Assembly: GCA_029202525.1 (NCBI GenBank)
Contig: CP119325.1
Span: 124,001 to 188,000 of the forward strand
DNA: 64,000 bases
Source: Candidatus Pseudomonas phytovorans
GTDB taxonomy: Bacteria > Pseudomonadota > Gammaproteobacteria > Pseudomonadales > Pseudomonadaceae
Direction of reading: 5' to 3'
This document shows positions 50,226 to 59,431 of this stretch, piece after piece. Every line of letters begins with the position of its first letter. The first letter of the stretch is position 1. The notes beneath the pieces were generated by a model. The model was not told the DNA's origin. It saw only the letters and a program-made list of their open reading frames with translations, and ran no database searches. A program made the position numbers and the translations under genes.

Positions 50226-51893
50226 TTACACAGGTTCGGCCTGTTTCTCCAGTTCAATGGTCTGGTCAAACAACTTGACCAGCCTTTCCTGGTGGGTAAC
50301 CCCCACCACCGTGCAGCGGGGTAGCTCGCGTCTCAGCATCTCCAGCAAACCCTGTGCACTGGCGCTGTCCAGCTGGCTGGTCGCCTCATCCAGGTACAAC
50401 GTATCCGGCCGGTATAACAATGCCCGTGCCAGGCTAAGCCGCTGCTGTTCACCACCAGAGAGCACCCGCTCCCACTCTGCCAGCTTGTCCAGCTGCCCGA
50501 TCAGTCCACCCAGCCCCACCTTGCCCAGCACATCGATCAGCTGCACATCGTCGATCGACTCTACCTGTGGATAGGCCAACAGCCTTCGCAAGCTCATGTG
50601 CGGCATGTAAGGTTTCTGCGGCAACAGCAGGCTGCGCCCTGGCGGTAACTGCCAGTCACCCAGGCAGTAAGGCCAGAGTCCCTGCAAGGTACGCAGCAAG
50701 GTCGACTTGCCCAGCCCGCTGCGCCCGCCCAGGCGCAACCACTGCCCCTGCTCTGCCTGTAGGTTCAGGTCGCGCAGCATGGCGCTGCCATCTGGCCGGC
50801 AGAGCGTCAGGCCGCGTGTGCACAGGCAGTCACCCCGCGCAGCGGCGGTGGCCTGTTGCCGGCTGCTGGCAATGGCCTGCTCGAACTGCTCCAGCCGCTG
50901 CAACGCCGCACTCCAGCGCACCAGCTTGTTATAGAGCTTGATGAACCAGCTCAGCGAACCATGCACGGCGTTGAAGGCGCTGCGGATCTGCATCAGCCCG
51001 CCCAAGGTAATGGTCTTGGCCATGAACGCCGGCAACGCGGCAAACACGGGAATGATCAGGCTCAAGCGCTCGTAGGAAACAGTGAACAAGCTGAGGTTGC
51101 GCTCACGCCCCATCAACAGCCGCCAGTTGTCGGCAATGGCGCGAAAACGCTCTGCCAGATGCTCGCGCTCCACGGCCTCGCCCCGGTACAGCGCAATCTG
51201 TTCGGCATGGTCGAGCTTGCGCAGCAGGCTCGCGCGAAAGTCTGCCTCGCGGTGCTCCCGGTCATAGTTCAACGCATGCAGCGGTTTGCCGATCAAGTGC
51301 GTCAGCAAGCTCGCAACCAAGGTGTAGACCAGCACGATCCACACCAGGTAGCCATGCACGATGTAGGTGTCGCCAAACAGGCTGAACGTCTGCACGCCCG
51401 ACAGATTCCACAAGATCACCACAAACGCGCCGACCTGCGCCAGGTTGATCACCAACGACGCCACCAGCTCAATGCTCAGGCCGACCATCAGGTCAATGTC
51501 CTGGGCGATGCGCTGGTCCGGGTTGTCTGGCTCGCCCGTCAGCCCCAGGCGGTAGAAGGCCTGGTCTGCCAGCCAGGCGTCGGTCAGGCGGCCGGTCATC
51601 GCCTGGCGCCAACGCAGCTCCAGCCCTTTGCGCAGGTAATCCATGGCCACCACGATCAGCACATAGCTGCCCAGGTACAGCGCGTACTCGCCAACCAGCC
51701 CGTACAACCCTGCAGTGTCGAACGCGGCCAAGGTGTCGTAGAAGGTCTTGCTCCAGCTGTTGATCAGCACATTGATCTGTACCACCAGCAGCCCCAGGCC
51801 GATCACCGCCGCCAGCATCAGCCAAGCGGGCCACTGCTGACGGCTACGCCAGAACGGTTGGCTGAGGCGGTAGAAGGTCCGCAGGGTTTTCAC
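50226..51893 (-). CDS. ABC transporter, permease-ATPase fusion (YddA/SbmA-like, FusD-like)
   Basis: The 555-residue half transporter has an N-terminal ABC_membrane_2-type domain with about six helices (to about 330) and an ATPase domain with Walker A GRSGLGKS (K396), signature LSGGEQQRL and Walker B TLYLDEATS. It starts at GTG 51893, which overlaps the M16 gene stop by 4 bp. The YddA/SbmA group moves peptides or cofactors. Next to an M16 protease and TonB receptor it could export or re-import the peptide fragments, as proposed for FusD; that is inference. Confidence 0.82.
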   Translation of the reverse strand: MKTLRTFYRLSQPFWRSRQQWPAWLMLAAVIGLGLLVVQINVLINSWSKTFYDTLAAFDTAGLYGLVGEYALYLGSYVLIVVAMDYLRKGLELRWRQAMTGRLTDAWLADQAFYRLGLTGEPDNPDQRIAQDIDLMVGLSIELVASLVINLAQVGAFVVILWNLSGVQTFSLFGDTYIVHGYLVWIVLVYTLVASLLTHLIGKPLHALNYDREHREADFRASLLRKLDHAEQIALYRGEAVEREHLAERFRAIADNWRLLMGRERNLSLFTVSYERLSLIIPVFAALPAFMAKTITLGGLMQIRSAFNAVHGSLSWFIKLYNKLVRWSAALQRLEQFEQAIASSRQQATAAARGDCLCTRGLTLCRPDGSAMLRDLNLQAEQGQWLRLGGRSGLGKSTLLRTLQGLWPYCLGDWQLPPGRSLLLPQKPYMPHMSLRRLLAYPQVESIDDVQLIDVLGKVGLGGLIGQLDKLAEWERVLSGGEQQRLSLARALLYRPDTLYLDEATSQLDSASAQGLLEMLRRELPRCTVVGVTHQERLVKLFDQTIELEKQAEPV

Positions 51894-54673
51894 AGGGCCT
51901 GCTCCAGTGCCGACGCCGACGGCAGCAGCCGCAGTTGCACCTGGTTGGCGCGCGGGAACAGCTGTGCGGCCTGCTGCTGCAGCGCCGGCAGGGTCAGGGC
52001 CTGGGGCAGTTGCGCCTGGGTCTGCAGGTAGCGTGGGTCGTGCCACTTGCGGTCGCTGAGGATCAGGCGTTTGAACTGGGTTTGCGGATCGACGCGGCGT
52101 TTGCTCTCCTGGCGCTGGAACTCGGCACGCTCGGTCGCCAGCCACTGGGCGTCGGGCTGCAGGCTGGCCAGCGTCTGCTGGGCCATGGTCCACAGCTCGT
52201 CGACCCGCGCCGGGTCGCAGGTGAAGTTCAAGCTGCTTTCGATGCGCTGGGTGTCGGCATTCAGTTCACTCTCGAAGCGCAGGCGATACACGCCGGCAGC
52301 CTCGCCACGCAGCTGTGCCTTCAGCCGCTGGTTGGCCAGGTCACGCAACACCGCAACCTGTGCTGCCGCTTCAGGGCTCCAGGCCTGGGGCTGATAGCTG
52401 CTGGCCTGCAGCACCGCACGTGGTTCCGGGGCGATCGCCAGGTCATCGCGGCGCTGGCCAGGCTGTTGCAGGGCCGCCTGGCTGGCCAGCGGTGTCGCAC
52501 GCGGGAGGGTCGCAAGCAATTCACCGACCATTTTTTCCAGCGATTGCGGCGTCACATCCGCCATCAGGTAATAGGTCACCGGCGCAGCCGCCAAGCGCTT
52601 CCAGTCGGCATTCAGCTGCTCGACAGTCAGTTGTTCAAGGGCGCTGATGTCCGGCTGCTGCCAGTGGTCCACACCGTACTTGAGCACACGCTGGCGGTTT
52701 TCCTGCTGCCCACGTACGTCATCCGGGCGGCTGCGCAGGCGTTGCAGCAATACGTCGCGTGTGGTGCCGAACGTATCCTGGTCGATACTGGCCAGCTGGC
52801 TTACCCGATAGCTCTGCATCAGCGCCAGCAGTTGTTCCGGCGCTGCGCCAAGGTTGAGCTGCAGGCGCTGGGGCTGCTGGTCGAAACCGAGTGTGGCGCG
52901 GTGCTCCTGGCGCCAGATAGCGAGGGCCTGCCGATCCATTCCCGGCAGGCCGCTGTGCATGGCCAACTGTGCGGCCATCTGCAAGCGCCAGGCCGGGGCG
53001 CCGGCAACGTGATACCCAGCGGACGAATCGGCCTGCAGCAGCCACTTGCCTTCCGGGCCATTGCGCTTGAGCCAGACCAAACGATCACCATTGGCCAGGC
53101 GCCAGTGTTCCACGCTTTGCTCCGGGAAGGCCTTGCGCTCGGCGATAGCGGCCGCTGGCGGCGCAGCAGGCATTTCCAGGGGCGGTGCCGAGGCGGTTGC
53201 CGGTGCCACTTGCACGGGCGCCGGCAGCGCCGTTGCGGCCAGCTCTGCCTGACGTGCCTCGACCTGCGCAACGCTTGGCAGGGCAACCGTGGAGCTACCC
53301 GCCGCACTCACCTGCAATACCCGGTCAGGGCTGGCGAGCCAACGCCGCAGGCGGTCGTTGAGGTCATCGCGTGTAATATCGCCCAGCACCTCCAGATAGC
53401 GCGCAGCGGTAGCATGCCGGTCAGTGACGGCATTGCCCTGCACGGCGGCATTGTTGAGTTGCTCCACCGATTGTTCGAAGGTTCGCGGTGCCTGTTTGGC
53501 CAGGGTCTTGTCGCCCAGTGCACGAATGTGTTCGCGCTCACGTTGCAGGTCCGTTTCGCTGAAACCGTGCTGGCGCAGGCGCTCGGCCTCGGTCAGCAAT
53601 TGCTCCAGTGCCTGCTCGTGGGCCTGGCCTTCGACACCTGCGGCAATGCCGAGCACGGTGGAGTGTTCACCGATCAGGGTCTTCTGCACGATCAGGCTGC
53701 GCACCCCTGGTTGCAGCGGCTGGCGCCGCAGGCTGTCGAGCATGGCGGCGAGGGTCATGCGGTCGATCAGCCGCTCACGCAGCGCAGCGCGGGTGGTGCC
53801 GCGGCTGTCCGGCTCGTGGGAGCGCAGCAGCATCGCCACCTGGTTGCTGCCAGACTGCGCGTCCTGCAGGCGGAACACTTTCAGCTTGTCGTCCAGCGGC
53901 AGCTCGCGCTGCTCACGCCCTGGCAACTCACCCGCCTTGGCCTTGCCGAACGCCTGGTCGATCTGCTCGCGCAGGGCCTCTGGATCGAAATCGCCAACCG
54001 CCGACAGCACCATGTTGTTCGGCAGGTACCAGCGGCTCTGGAAGGTTTGCAGGCTGGCCAGGCTGGCGGAGCGGATTGCCGCCTCGTTGCCGATGGTGCG
54101 GTGTTCGGGGTAACGCGAACCCACCCGCTGCGAAGCGGTGCGTTGCTGGTTCATGCGCTGGGCCACGCCCAGGCCACCGCGCCATTCCTCGATCACGATT
54201 GGCCGCTCGTACTCAAGGTCCTGGACGTTGTAGTCGCGGGCGAACGCCAGGTCGGCAAGGGCCTGCAGCGCTTGTGGTGCCTGGCGTACTCCGGCAGGCG
54301 GGCCGATCATGTACTGGGTGCGTTCGTAATTGGTCACGGCATTGAAGTTACGCCCCTGTACCCAGCCCAGGTCGGTCATGCGCTGGCGCAGCTTCTGCTC
54401 GCCACCGGCCCGGCTGTGGAAGGTCATGTGCTCGACCATGTGGGCCACGCCGACCTGGTCGTCGGCTTCGTCCACCGAACCTGCCTTCACCGTTAAGCGC
54501 AGGTCCAGGCGGCCGGGCTGCGAGGTATCGCGCACCATCCGGTAGGCCAGGCCGTTGGCCAGGTGGCCATGAACCACCTGGCTGTCCCAGGGCAACGGCG
54601 AGTCGGGTTCGGGTATCGACGCGCAGGCGCCGAGCAACAGCGGGCCGAGCAGGCCCGCGACGAGCTTTTTCAT
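51890..54673 (-). CDS. M16-family zinc protease, lipoprotein (FusC-like)
   Basis: The 927-residue protein begins MKKLVAGLLGPLLLGAC, a lipoprotein signal with the lipobox LGAC (C17) and Ala at +2, which favours the outer membrane. The N-terminal half carries the inverted zinc motif H78-M-V-E-H82 and a later ERPIVIEE segment (E157 a likely third ligand); the second half lacks the motif, as usual for two-half M16 enzymes. FusC of Pectobacterium, which cleaves imported ferredoxin, is of this kind. A longer frame to 55054 overlaps the receptor gene and is rejected. Confidence 0.85.
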   Translation of the reverse strand: MKKLVAGLLGPLLLGACASIPEPDSPLPWDSQVVHGHLANGLAYRMVRDTSQPGRLDLRLTVKAGSVDEADDQVGVAHMVEHMTFHSRAGGEQKLRQRMTDLGWVQGRNFNAVTNYERTQYMIGPPAGVRQAPQALQALADLAFARDYNVQDLEYERPIVIEEWRGGLGVAQRMNQQRTASQRVGSRYPEHRTIGNEAAIRSASLASLQTFQSRWYLPNNMVLSAVGDFDPEALREQIDQAFGKAKAGELPGREQRELPLDDKLKVFRLQDAQSGSNQVAMLLRSHEPDSRGTTRAALRERLIDRMTLAAMLDSLRRQPLQPGVRSLIVQKTLIGEHSTVLGIAAGVEGQAHEQALEQLLTEAERLRQHGFSETDLQREREHIRALGDKTLAKQAPRTFEQSVEQLNNAAVQGNAVTDRHATAARYLEVLGDITRDDLNDRLRRWLASPDRVLQVSAAGSSTVALPSVAQVEARQAELAATALPAPVQVAPATASAPPLEMPAAPPAAAIAERKAFPEQSVEHWRLANGDRLVWLKRNGPEGKWLLQADSSAGYHVAGAPAWRLQMAAQLAMHSGLPGMDRQALAIWRQEHRATLGFDQQPQRLQLNLGAAPEQLLALMQSYRVSQLASIDQDTFGTTRDVLLQRLRSRPDDVRGQQENRQRVLKYGVDHWQQPDISALEQLTVEQLNADWKRLAAAPVTYYLMADVTPQSLEKMVGELLATLPRATPLASQAALQQPGQRRDDLAIAPEPRAVLQASSYQPQAWSPEAAAQVAVLRDLANQRLKAQLRGEAAGVYRLRFESELNADTQRIESSLNFTCDPARVDELWTMAQQTLASLQPDAQWLATERAEFQRQESKRRVDPQTQFKRLILSDRKWHDPRYLQTQAQLPQALTLPALQQQAAQLFPRANQVQLRLLPSASALEQAL

Positions 54674-54702
54674 CAGGGTATCCACGGTTTTTTTATAGGG
54701 TT

Positions 54703-57531
54703 TTAGAAGCGGTAGCCGACTTCCAGCCAGTATTGGCGGCCGATTTCGTAGGTGGTGCGGGCGCTGCTGCTGTTGCTGACGATGGGGTTGACCTTGTCGG
54801 TGACATTGGTCACGTCCACCGCCACGAACAGCGCCTGGTCGCGGGCCGTGGGGACCTCCCACTTGACGCGCATGTCCCAGGTCGGCGCGGCGGCCACCGA
54901 GGCGGTGTCGTATACCTGCAAGGTTTCGCCATCGACGTCCTCGGTACGGCCCGTGTCGATGATCTGCTGGTAAGCGCCGCGGTAGCGGAAGAAGTTGCTG
55001 ATGCTCAGGTGCCAGCTGGGGATCTCGGTGATGGTGGTCAGGCGTGCGGTCCACGGGCGGTTGAAATCACTGGCGGGCAACTCGCTGTAGGCCAGGCGTT
55101 TGCCGTCGTACAGCACATCGCCATCGGCATACTCGGTTTCGTTGAAGCCTGCTTCATAGGTGCTGTAAGCATTCTTGCTGCGCGACCAGTCCAGCGCCAG
55201 CTGCAGGCTGGTGACGCTGCCAAGCACGCGAAACGACTGGTTGGGGGTGATGGTGAGGGACACGTTGTCGCTCTCGCTGGAGCCGGCATTGACGTAGTTG
55301 TAGTAAATGGCCTGGTAACCCTCGGCCGGGTCGAGACCCAACACCCGCGACGAGGCGCGCACCACTTGGTCGTTGCCTTTACGGTGCACGTACTTGAGGC
55401 GGAAGTCGGTGTTCAGCCAGCGCTGCTCGAGGCCCAGCATCAGTTCGTCGTCGTAGGGGATGTTCATGTCCGCGAGGCGGTTGGTGTCCAGTTGCTGGCG
55501 CCCCACCCATTCGCTGGTCTGGCTGGCGCGGGTGTAGGTGGTGTTGAGGGCCTGGCGGCCGTCGGCGAGGCGGTACTTGAACAGGTTGCGGCCGTAGTAG
55601 CGGTTGGCGCCGAACACCAGCACGGTGCTGCGGTCACCAAAGAAGTCGTAGTCACCGGCAAAACGCGGGGACACGGTCTTCTGCTTCATGTAGTCGTCGC
55701 CCTCGAAGCGCAGGCCTGGGCGCAGGCTGAGCTTGCCGATCTGCATCTGGTCGTCGATGAAGAAGGCGTAGGCGTTTTCGGTCAGGTCGATCTTGCCGGC
55801 GTTGTACTGGGTACGGGTTCTGCCCCACTGGCGGCTGTCGCCGTTGAGCAACGGGCTGACCGAGCACCAGGGGTCACTGCCTGCGCAGCTTGTGCCGTTG
55901 TCGCGGGTGAACGTGGTCACGCTCTGCGCGCCTTCCTCACGCTCCCACACCGCGCGCTGCCGGGACAGCTCAAGGCCGGTGGTGAAACCGTGACTGATAC
56001 CGGCGAAATCGAAGGTCTGCCACTCACCCTTGAGGGTGTAGTCGATGCCGCGCTGGGTCTGGTCGAGGTTGCCGAACGCGCCCTCGCCGCTTTTTGCGGT
56101 GTTGCTGCTGGGGTTACCCCAGTTCTTGGCGTCGGAGTACCACCACAGCACGGTGTCGGTTTCATCGGACTCGCGTGAGCTGTAAAGGTTGGTCAGCGCC
56201 AGCGTATGGGTCCAGCGCGCCTGGTCACCTTCCCAAATCGCCTTCAGCGAGCCCTGCCAGCCGCCGTTGGTGTTGGTGAAACCCGAGTTGAGGAAGTTCT
56301 CGCGGAAGAACACGTTCTCCTGCGGCGCCTTGATGAACGAGCCTTCCAGGGTGAGCCGGTCGTTGACGTCCCAGTAGGTCTTGAGCATGTAGTTGTCGAG
56401 CTGGCGAGTCTGGTCTTCGCGGCTGTCGTTGTTGGGGCTGGTGTAACCGTTCTCGTAGCGGTTGAGCGGAATCACCGAGCGGCGCTGGGAAAAGCTCAGG
56501 ATCGCGCCGAAGTTGTCGGTCAGGTGGCCTTCGAGCATGCCACGCAGGGTGGTTTTCTCGAACTCGGGCTGGTACTGCTCGGAGGACGAGTTAGCGAAGC
56601 TTTCCTGGTCGTACTGGGTTATGTGGTAGCGGGTCCATTCCGAACGGCTGATGCCGTAAGAGAACTTGCCGTGAAAATCGTTGCTCGGGCGGCGGGTGAT
56701 GGCATCGATCACACCACCGTTGAAACCGCCGTATTCGACCGGCACGTTGCTGTCGTAGACCTTCACTTCCTGCAGCAGGTCGGCATCCAGGGCAATGCCG
56801 TGGGGGTTGCTGGGCGCGGCGTCGAACTGGCGGTTCTGGCTGTAGCCGTGGGCGCCGGGGTCGAGGTCGTTGTTGATCGAGATACCGTCGATCATGAAGT
56901 TGTTCTGGTAGAACTTGGCGCCGTTGATGCTGATGTCGGCCGGGTCGATCTCGCCCGGGGTGTTGGAGCTTTTCTGCGACCCGGAGAACTGCACGCTGGG
57001 GTGCATCTGCAACAGCGTGGTGATGTCGCCGTTGGCACCGGGAAACGCACGGATGGCCTTGCCGCTGATGACCGTGGCGCCCAGGTAGCCGTTGCCTTCG
57101 GTATCGCCCAGCACCAGGGTGTCGTGCAATTCCAGCGGGCCGGCATCGGCTTCGCTGTGCAGCAGGCGCAGGCTGATCACCTCGCCGTCTGCGTCCCAGG
57201 TAAGGCCGCTGCCGGAAAGCAGACGCGACAGTGCCGCCTCGCTGCTGAAGTTGCCTTGTACCGGGTTGCTCTGGGCGCCCTCGAGCATTTGCGCATCGAC
57301 ACTGACCTGCAAGCCGCTCTGTTGGCCGAAGGCGATCAGCGCGGCTGCCAGGCTTTGCGCCGGGATGCTGAAGGCATGCACCTGGGCCGTTTGCGCGGGT
57401 GCCTCGGCGGCCCACAGCAATGGCGCCGGCAGCACGCAGCCCAGGCCCAGCAGGCCGCAGCCCAGTACGTTTTTCAGGCGCAACGACCAACCCCGCGCGC
57501 TGCGCGGCTTTCGGCTTGATGTTTCAGTCAT
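54703..57531 (-). CDS. TonB-dependent transducer-type outer-membrane receptor
   Basis: The 942-residue receptor has a signal peptide (to about WAAEA), an N-terminal STN signalling domain (about 52-130: FSIPAQSLAAALIAFGQQSG), a plug with DGISINNDLDPGAHG and VPVEYGGFNGGVIDAI, and a beta-barrel that ends in the aromatic W-L-E-V-G-Y-R-F. The STN domain indicates signalling through the FecR protein encoded upstream. The substrate is unknown; the M16 partner suggests a protein or peptide ligand rather than a small siderophore. Confidence 0.9.
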   Translation of the reverse strand: MTETSSRKPRSARGWSLRLKNVLGCGLLGLGCVLPAPLLWAAEAPAQTAQVHAFSIPAQSLAAALIAFGQQSGLQVSVDAQMLEGAQSNPVQGNFSSEAALSRLLSGSGLTWDADGEVISLRLLHSEADAGPLELHDTLVLGDTEGNGYLGATVISGKAIRAFPGANGDITTLLQMHPSVQFSGSQKSSNTPGEIDPADISINGAKFYQNNFMIDGISINNDLDPGAHGYSQNRQFDAAPSNPHGIALDADLLQEVKVYDSNVPVEYGGFNGGVIDAITRRPSNDFHGKFSYGISRSEWTRYHITQYDQESFANSSSEQYQPEFEKTTLRGMLEGHLTDNFGAILSFSQRRSVIPLNRYENGYTSPNNDSREDQTRQLDNYMLKTYWDVNDRLTLEGSFIKAPQENVFFRENFLNSGFTNTNGGWQGSLKAIWEGDQARWTHTLALTNLYSSRESDETDTVLWWYSDAKNWGNPSSNTAKSGEGAFGNLDQTQRGIDYTLKGEWQTFDFAGISHGFTTGLELSRQRAVWEREEGAQSVTTFTRDNGTSCAGSDPWCSVSPLLNGDSRQWGRTRTQYNAGKIDLTENAYAFFIDDQMQIGKLSLRPGLRFEGDDYMKQKTVSPRFAGDYDFFGDRSTVLVFGANRYYGRNLFKYRLADGRQALNTTYTRASQTSEWVGRQQLDTNRLADMNIPYDDELMLGLEQRWLNTDFRLKYVHRKGNDQVVRASSRVLGLDPAEGYQAIYYNYVNAGSSESDNVSLTITPNQSFRVLGSVTSLQLALDWSRSKNAYSTYEAGFNETEYADGDVLYDGKRLAYSELPASDFNRPWTARLTTITEIPSWHLSISNFFRYRGAYQQIIDTGRTEDVDGETLQVYDTASVAAAPTWDMRVKWEVPTARDQALFVAVDVTNVTDKVNPIVSNSSSARTTYEIGRQYWLEVGYRF

Positions 57532-57570
57532 CCCACATCCCCGCCCCCGGGCAATCGCCGGGATGCAAAT

Positions 57571-57589
57571 TTTAATAAGAATCGGTATC
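57571..57589 (-). promoter_or_regulatory. Fur-like box upstream of the TonB receptor gene
   Basis: TTTAATAAGAATCGGTATC (plus strand) matches the 19-bp Fur consensus at 13 positions by hand count and lies 40 bp upstream of the receptor ATG. Confidence 0.4.
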
Positions 57590-57697
57590 AGTTGATGCGC
57601 GCGGGGGAGAAGACGGGGCAGTGCGGGGATTTTTCAGAAAATTCTGAAATTATTTTTGGGGCGGGGATTTTGGGGCTGCTGCGCAGCCCCAGCGATT

Positions 57698-58660
57698 TCA
57701 AGGCTTACTCAGTACCAGCAGCCACGGCCCATAACTGCGCACCTCACCACCATGCGGCCGGATCACCGCACGCACGGCCGCCTCGGGCCGACGCAGGTCA
57801 TATACACCGGTCACCCGCTTGGCACCCAGGGCATCGTCACGCAGTACCACCTTGCCCGGTACATAGCGCGCCAGCGCCTGCACCACCTCGGCCACCGTCT
57901 GGTCGTCTGCAATCAACTGCCCCTGCCGCCAGGCAGCCGCTTGCGACGGCACAAAGGCGCGCAGCTGCACCTGCCCATCGGCATATCGCAAGCGCTGCCC
58001 AGCCGTCAGTGCATTGGCCAGCACCTGCGCATCGGCAGTGTCCTCGACCCGTACCGAACCATGCTGCACATCCACCCCTACCCTGCCTGGGCGCAACTCG
58101 ACGTTGAACGCGGTGCCGGTCACCGTGACCTTCACGTCATCGGCACGCACGTGGAAGGGCTTGGCCTTGTCTGGCTTGACCTCGAAAAACGCTTGGCCAA
58201 CCAGCAGCTTCACATCCCGGTGCTCGCCGCTGTAGTCCACGGCAATCGCGGTATCGCTGTCCATCTGCACCACGCTGCCATCGGCCAGGGTGATGTCGCG
58301 GGTCTCACCTTGGGCAGTCCGGTAGTCGGCCTGCAGGCGCACGCTCAAGGACGGGGCCACCGCAATCATCAGGCAGGCGGCCACAGCAGCGCCCAGCCAC
58401 CAGCGGCGACGGCGCACAGGCAGTTGCACCACAGCGGCCTTGGGCCAGAGCTCGGTGGTGGTCGGCGCCAGCTGCCCCGTCAGCTGCCACACCCGCTGCG
58501 CCTTGCCATAGGCATCGGCGTTGGCCGAATCGCAGGCGCACCACTGCTCGAACGCGTCACGCAACTGCGCGTCGTGCGGGGCCTGCTGCAGGCGCAGGAG
58601 CCAGTCCATGGCCTGCTCGCGGCGGCGGCTGATGAGGTCTGCTGACGTCATGTCGGGCAT
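57698..58660 (-). CDS. FecR-type anti-sigma/sigma regulator
   Basis: The 320-residue protein has a cytoplasmic DUF4880 part (about 10-55, DAFEQWCACDSANADAYGKAQRVW), one membrane helix (about 87-107, WWLGAAVAACLMIAVAP) and a periplasmic FecR domain (TLADGSVVQMDSDTAIAV; GTAFNVELRPGRVGVDVQHGSV) plus an STN-like C-terminus. It should bind both the sigma factor and the receptor's STN domain. The 166-bp gap to the receptor gene has a GGGGCTG/CAGCCCC hairpin at 57672-57690, which may lower read-through. Confidence 0.92.
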   Translation of the reverse strand: MPDMTSADLISRRREQAMDWLLRLQQAPHDAQLRDAFEQWCACDSANADAYGKAQRVWQLTGQLAPTTTELWPKAAVVQLPVRRRRWWLGAAVAACLMIAVAPSLSVRLQADYRTAQGETRDITLADGSVVQMDSDTAIAVDYSGEHRDVKLLVGQAFFEVKPDKAKPFHVRADDVKVTVTGTAFNVELRPGRVGVDVQHGSVRVEDTADAQVLANALTAGQRLRYADGQVQLRAFVPSQAAAWRQGQLIADDQTVAEVVQALARYVPGKVVLRDDALGAKRVTGVYDLRRPEAAVRAVIRPHGGEVRSYGPWLLVLSKP

Positions 58661-58739
58661 GGTTCCTGGTAAATCGGGGGCGCGAAGGGTCGCACAATGT
58701 CGCCCTGTTCGGCAAAAGACGCAGCAGCCTGGCGAATTT

Positions 58740-59240
58740 TCACAGGTTGTCCTCCAGGCGCGCCATGCAATGGCTGAGCGCGTCGCGCACCAGCTGGTGC
58801 ACCAGGCTCACGGAAACATTCAGGTGGGTGGCTACCTCTTGCAGAGTGTGGCCGCCCAGGCGATGCATCTCGAATGCGGTGCGCGTGCGCAGGGGCAATT
58901 CCTCAAGCGCACGGTTGATGGCGCTGAGTTCATCTTGCTGGGTGACTGCCTGCTCGGGAGAGGCGCTGCTGGAGGGCAGCTCGGCGAGTATTTCGTCACC
59001 GCCGGGTTGGACTTTTTCAGTGGCAGTGCGGCGGGTCTGGTCGAGTGCCAGGTTGCGCACGATGCGGTACAGGTAGCTGGCCGGGTGGCGGATGTCGGCA
59101 TCGTCCTGCTGGCGGCTGAAGCGCAGCCAGGCTTCCTGCACCACATCCTCGGCGCGCGCGCGGCAGCCAACGATCGGCGCGGCATAGTCAAGCAATGCCG
59201 CCCGGTGGGCCAGGTAGAGCTGGAGTTTGTCGTCCGCCAC
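58740..59240 (-). CDS. FecI-type ECF sigma factor
   Basis: The 166-residue sigma factor has region 2 (RAEDVVQEAWLRFSR; PASYLYRIVRNLALDQTRR) and region 4 (LEELPLRTRTAFEMHRLGGHTLQEVATHLNVSVSLVHQLV). It is the first gene of the sigma-FecR-receptor-M16-ABC set and should direct transcription of the receptor gene. A Fur-like box lies 43 bp upstream, so iron limitation probably opens the system. Confidence 0.93.
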   Translation of the reverse strand: MADDKLQLYLAHRAALLDYAAPIVGCRARAEDVVQEAWLRFSRQQDDADIRHPASYLYRIVRNLALDQTRRTATEKVQPGGDEILAELPSSSASPEQAVTQQDELSAINRALEELPLRTRTAFEMHRLGGHTLQEVATHLNVSVSLVHQLVRDALSHCMARLEDNL

Positions 59241-59282
59241 GGGGTGGAATGCCAGAGTGTTTCGGGGGCGGCGATGTTACCT

Positions 59283-59301
59283 GTTGTCGAGAATCATTAT
59301 C
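59283..59301 (-). promoter_or_regulatory. Fur-like box upstream of the ECF sigma gene
   Basis: The 19 bases contain GAATCATTATC and match the Fur consensus at 14 of 19 positions by hand count, 42 bp upstream of the sigma gene ATG. Confidence 0.55.
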
Positions 59302-59328
59302 AACCATTGCAAGTGTGTTACTTGTGCT

Positions 59329-59421
59329 GGCCTCTTCGCGGGTGAACCCGCTCCCACAGGGAATGCGCAAACTTAAAGGGCTGCGCCGTACCTGTGGGAG
59401 CGGCTTTAGCCGCGAAGCAGG
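59329..59421. repeat. REP pair between gbdR and the ECF sigma gene
   Basis: Facing REP copies; the second has the variant GTGGGAGCGGCTTTAGCCGC. It lies between the gbdR stop and the sigma promoter. Confidence 0.85.
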
Positions 59422-59431
59422 CGACGCGGTG

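Noticed and set aside
50500..50580. TGTGGATAG near 50570 as a further DnaA box
   Set aside because: It has a mismatch at the last position and lies alone inside the ABC transporter gene.
54674..55054. N-terminal extension of the M16 protease
   Set aside because: It overlaps the 3' end of the TonB receptor gene and would hide the lipoprotein signal peptide.
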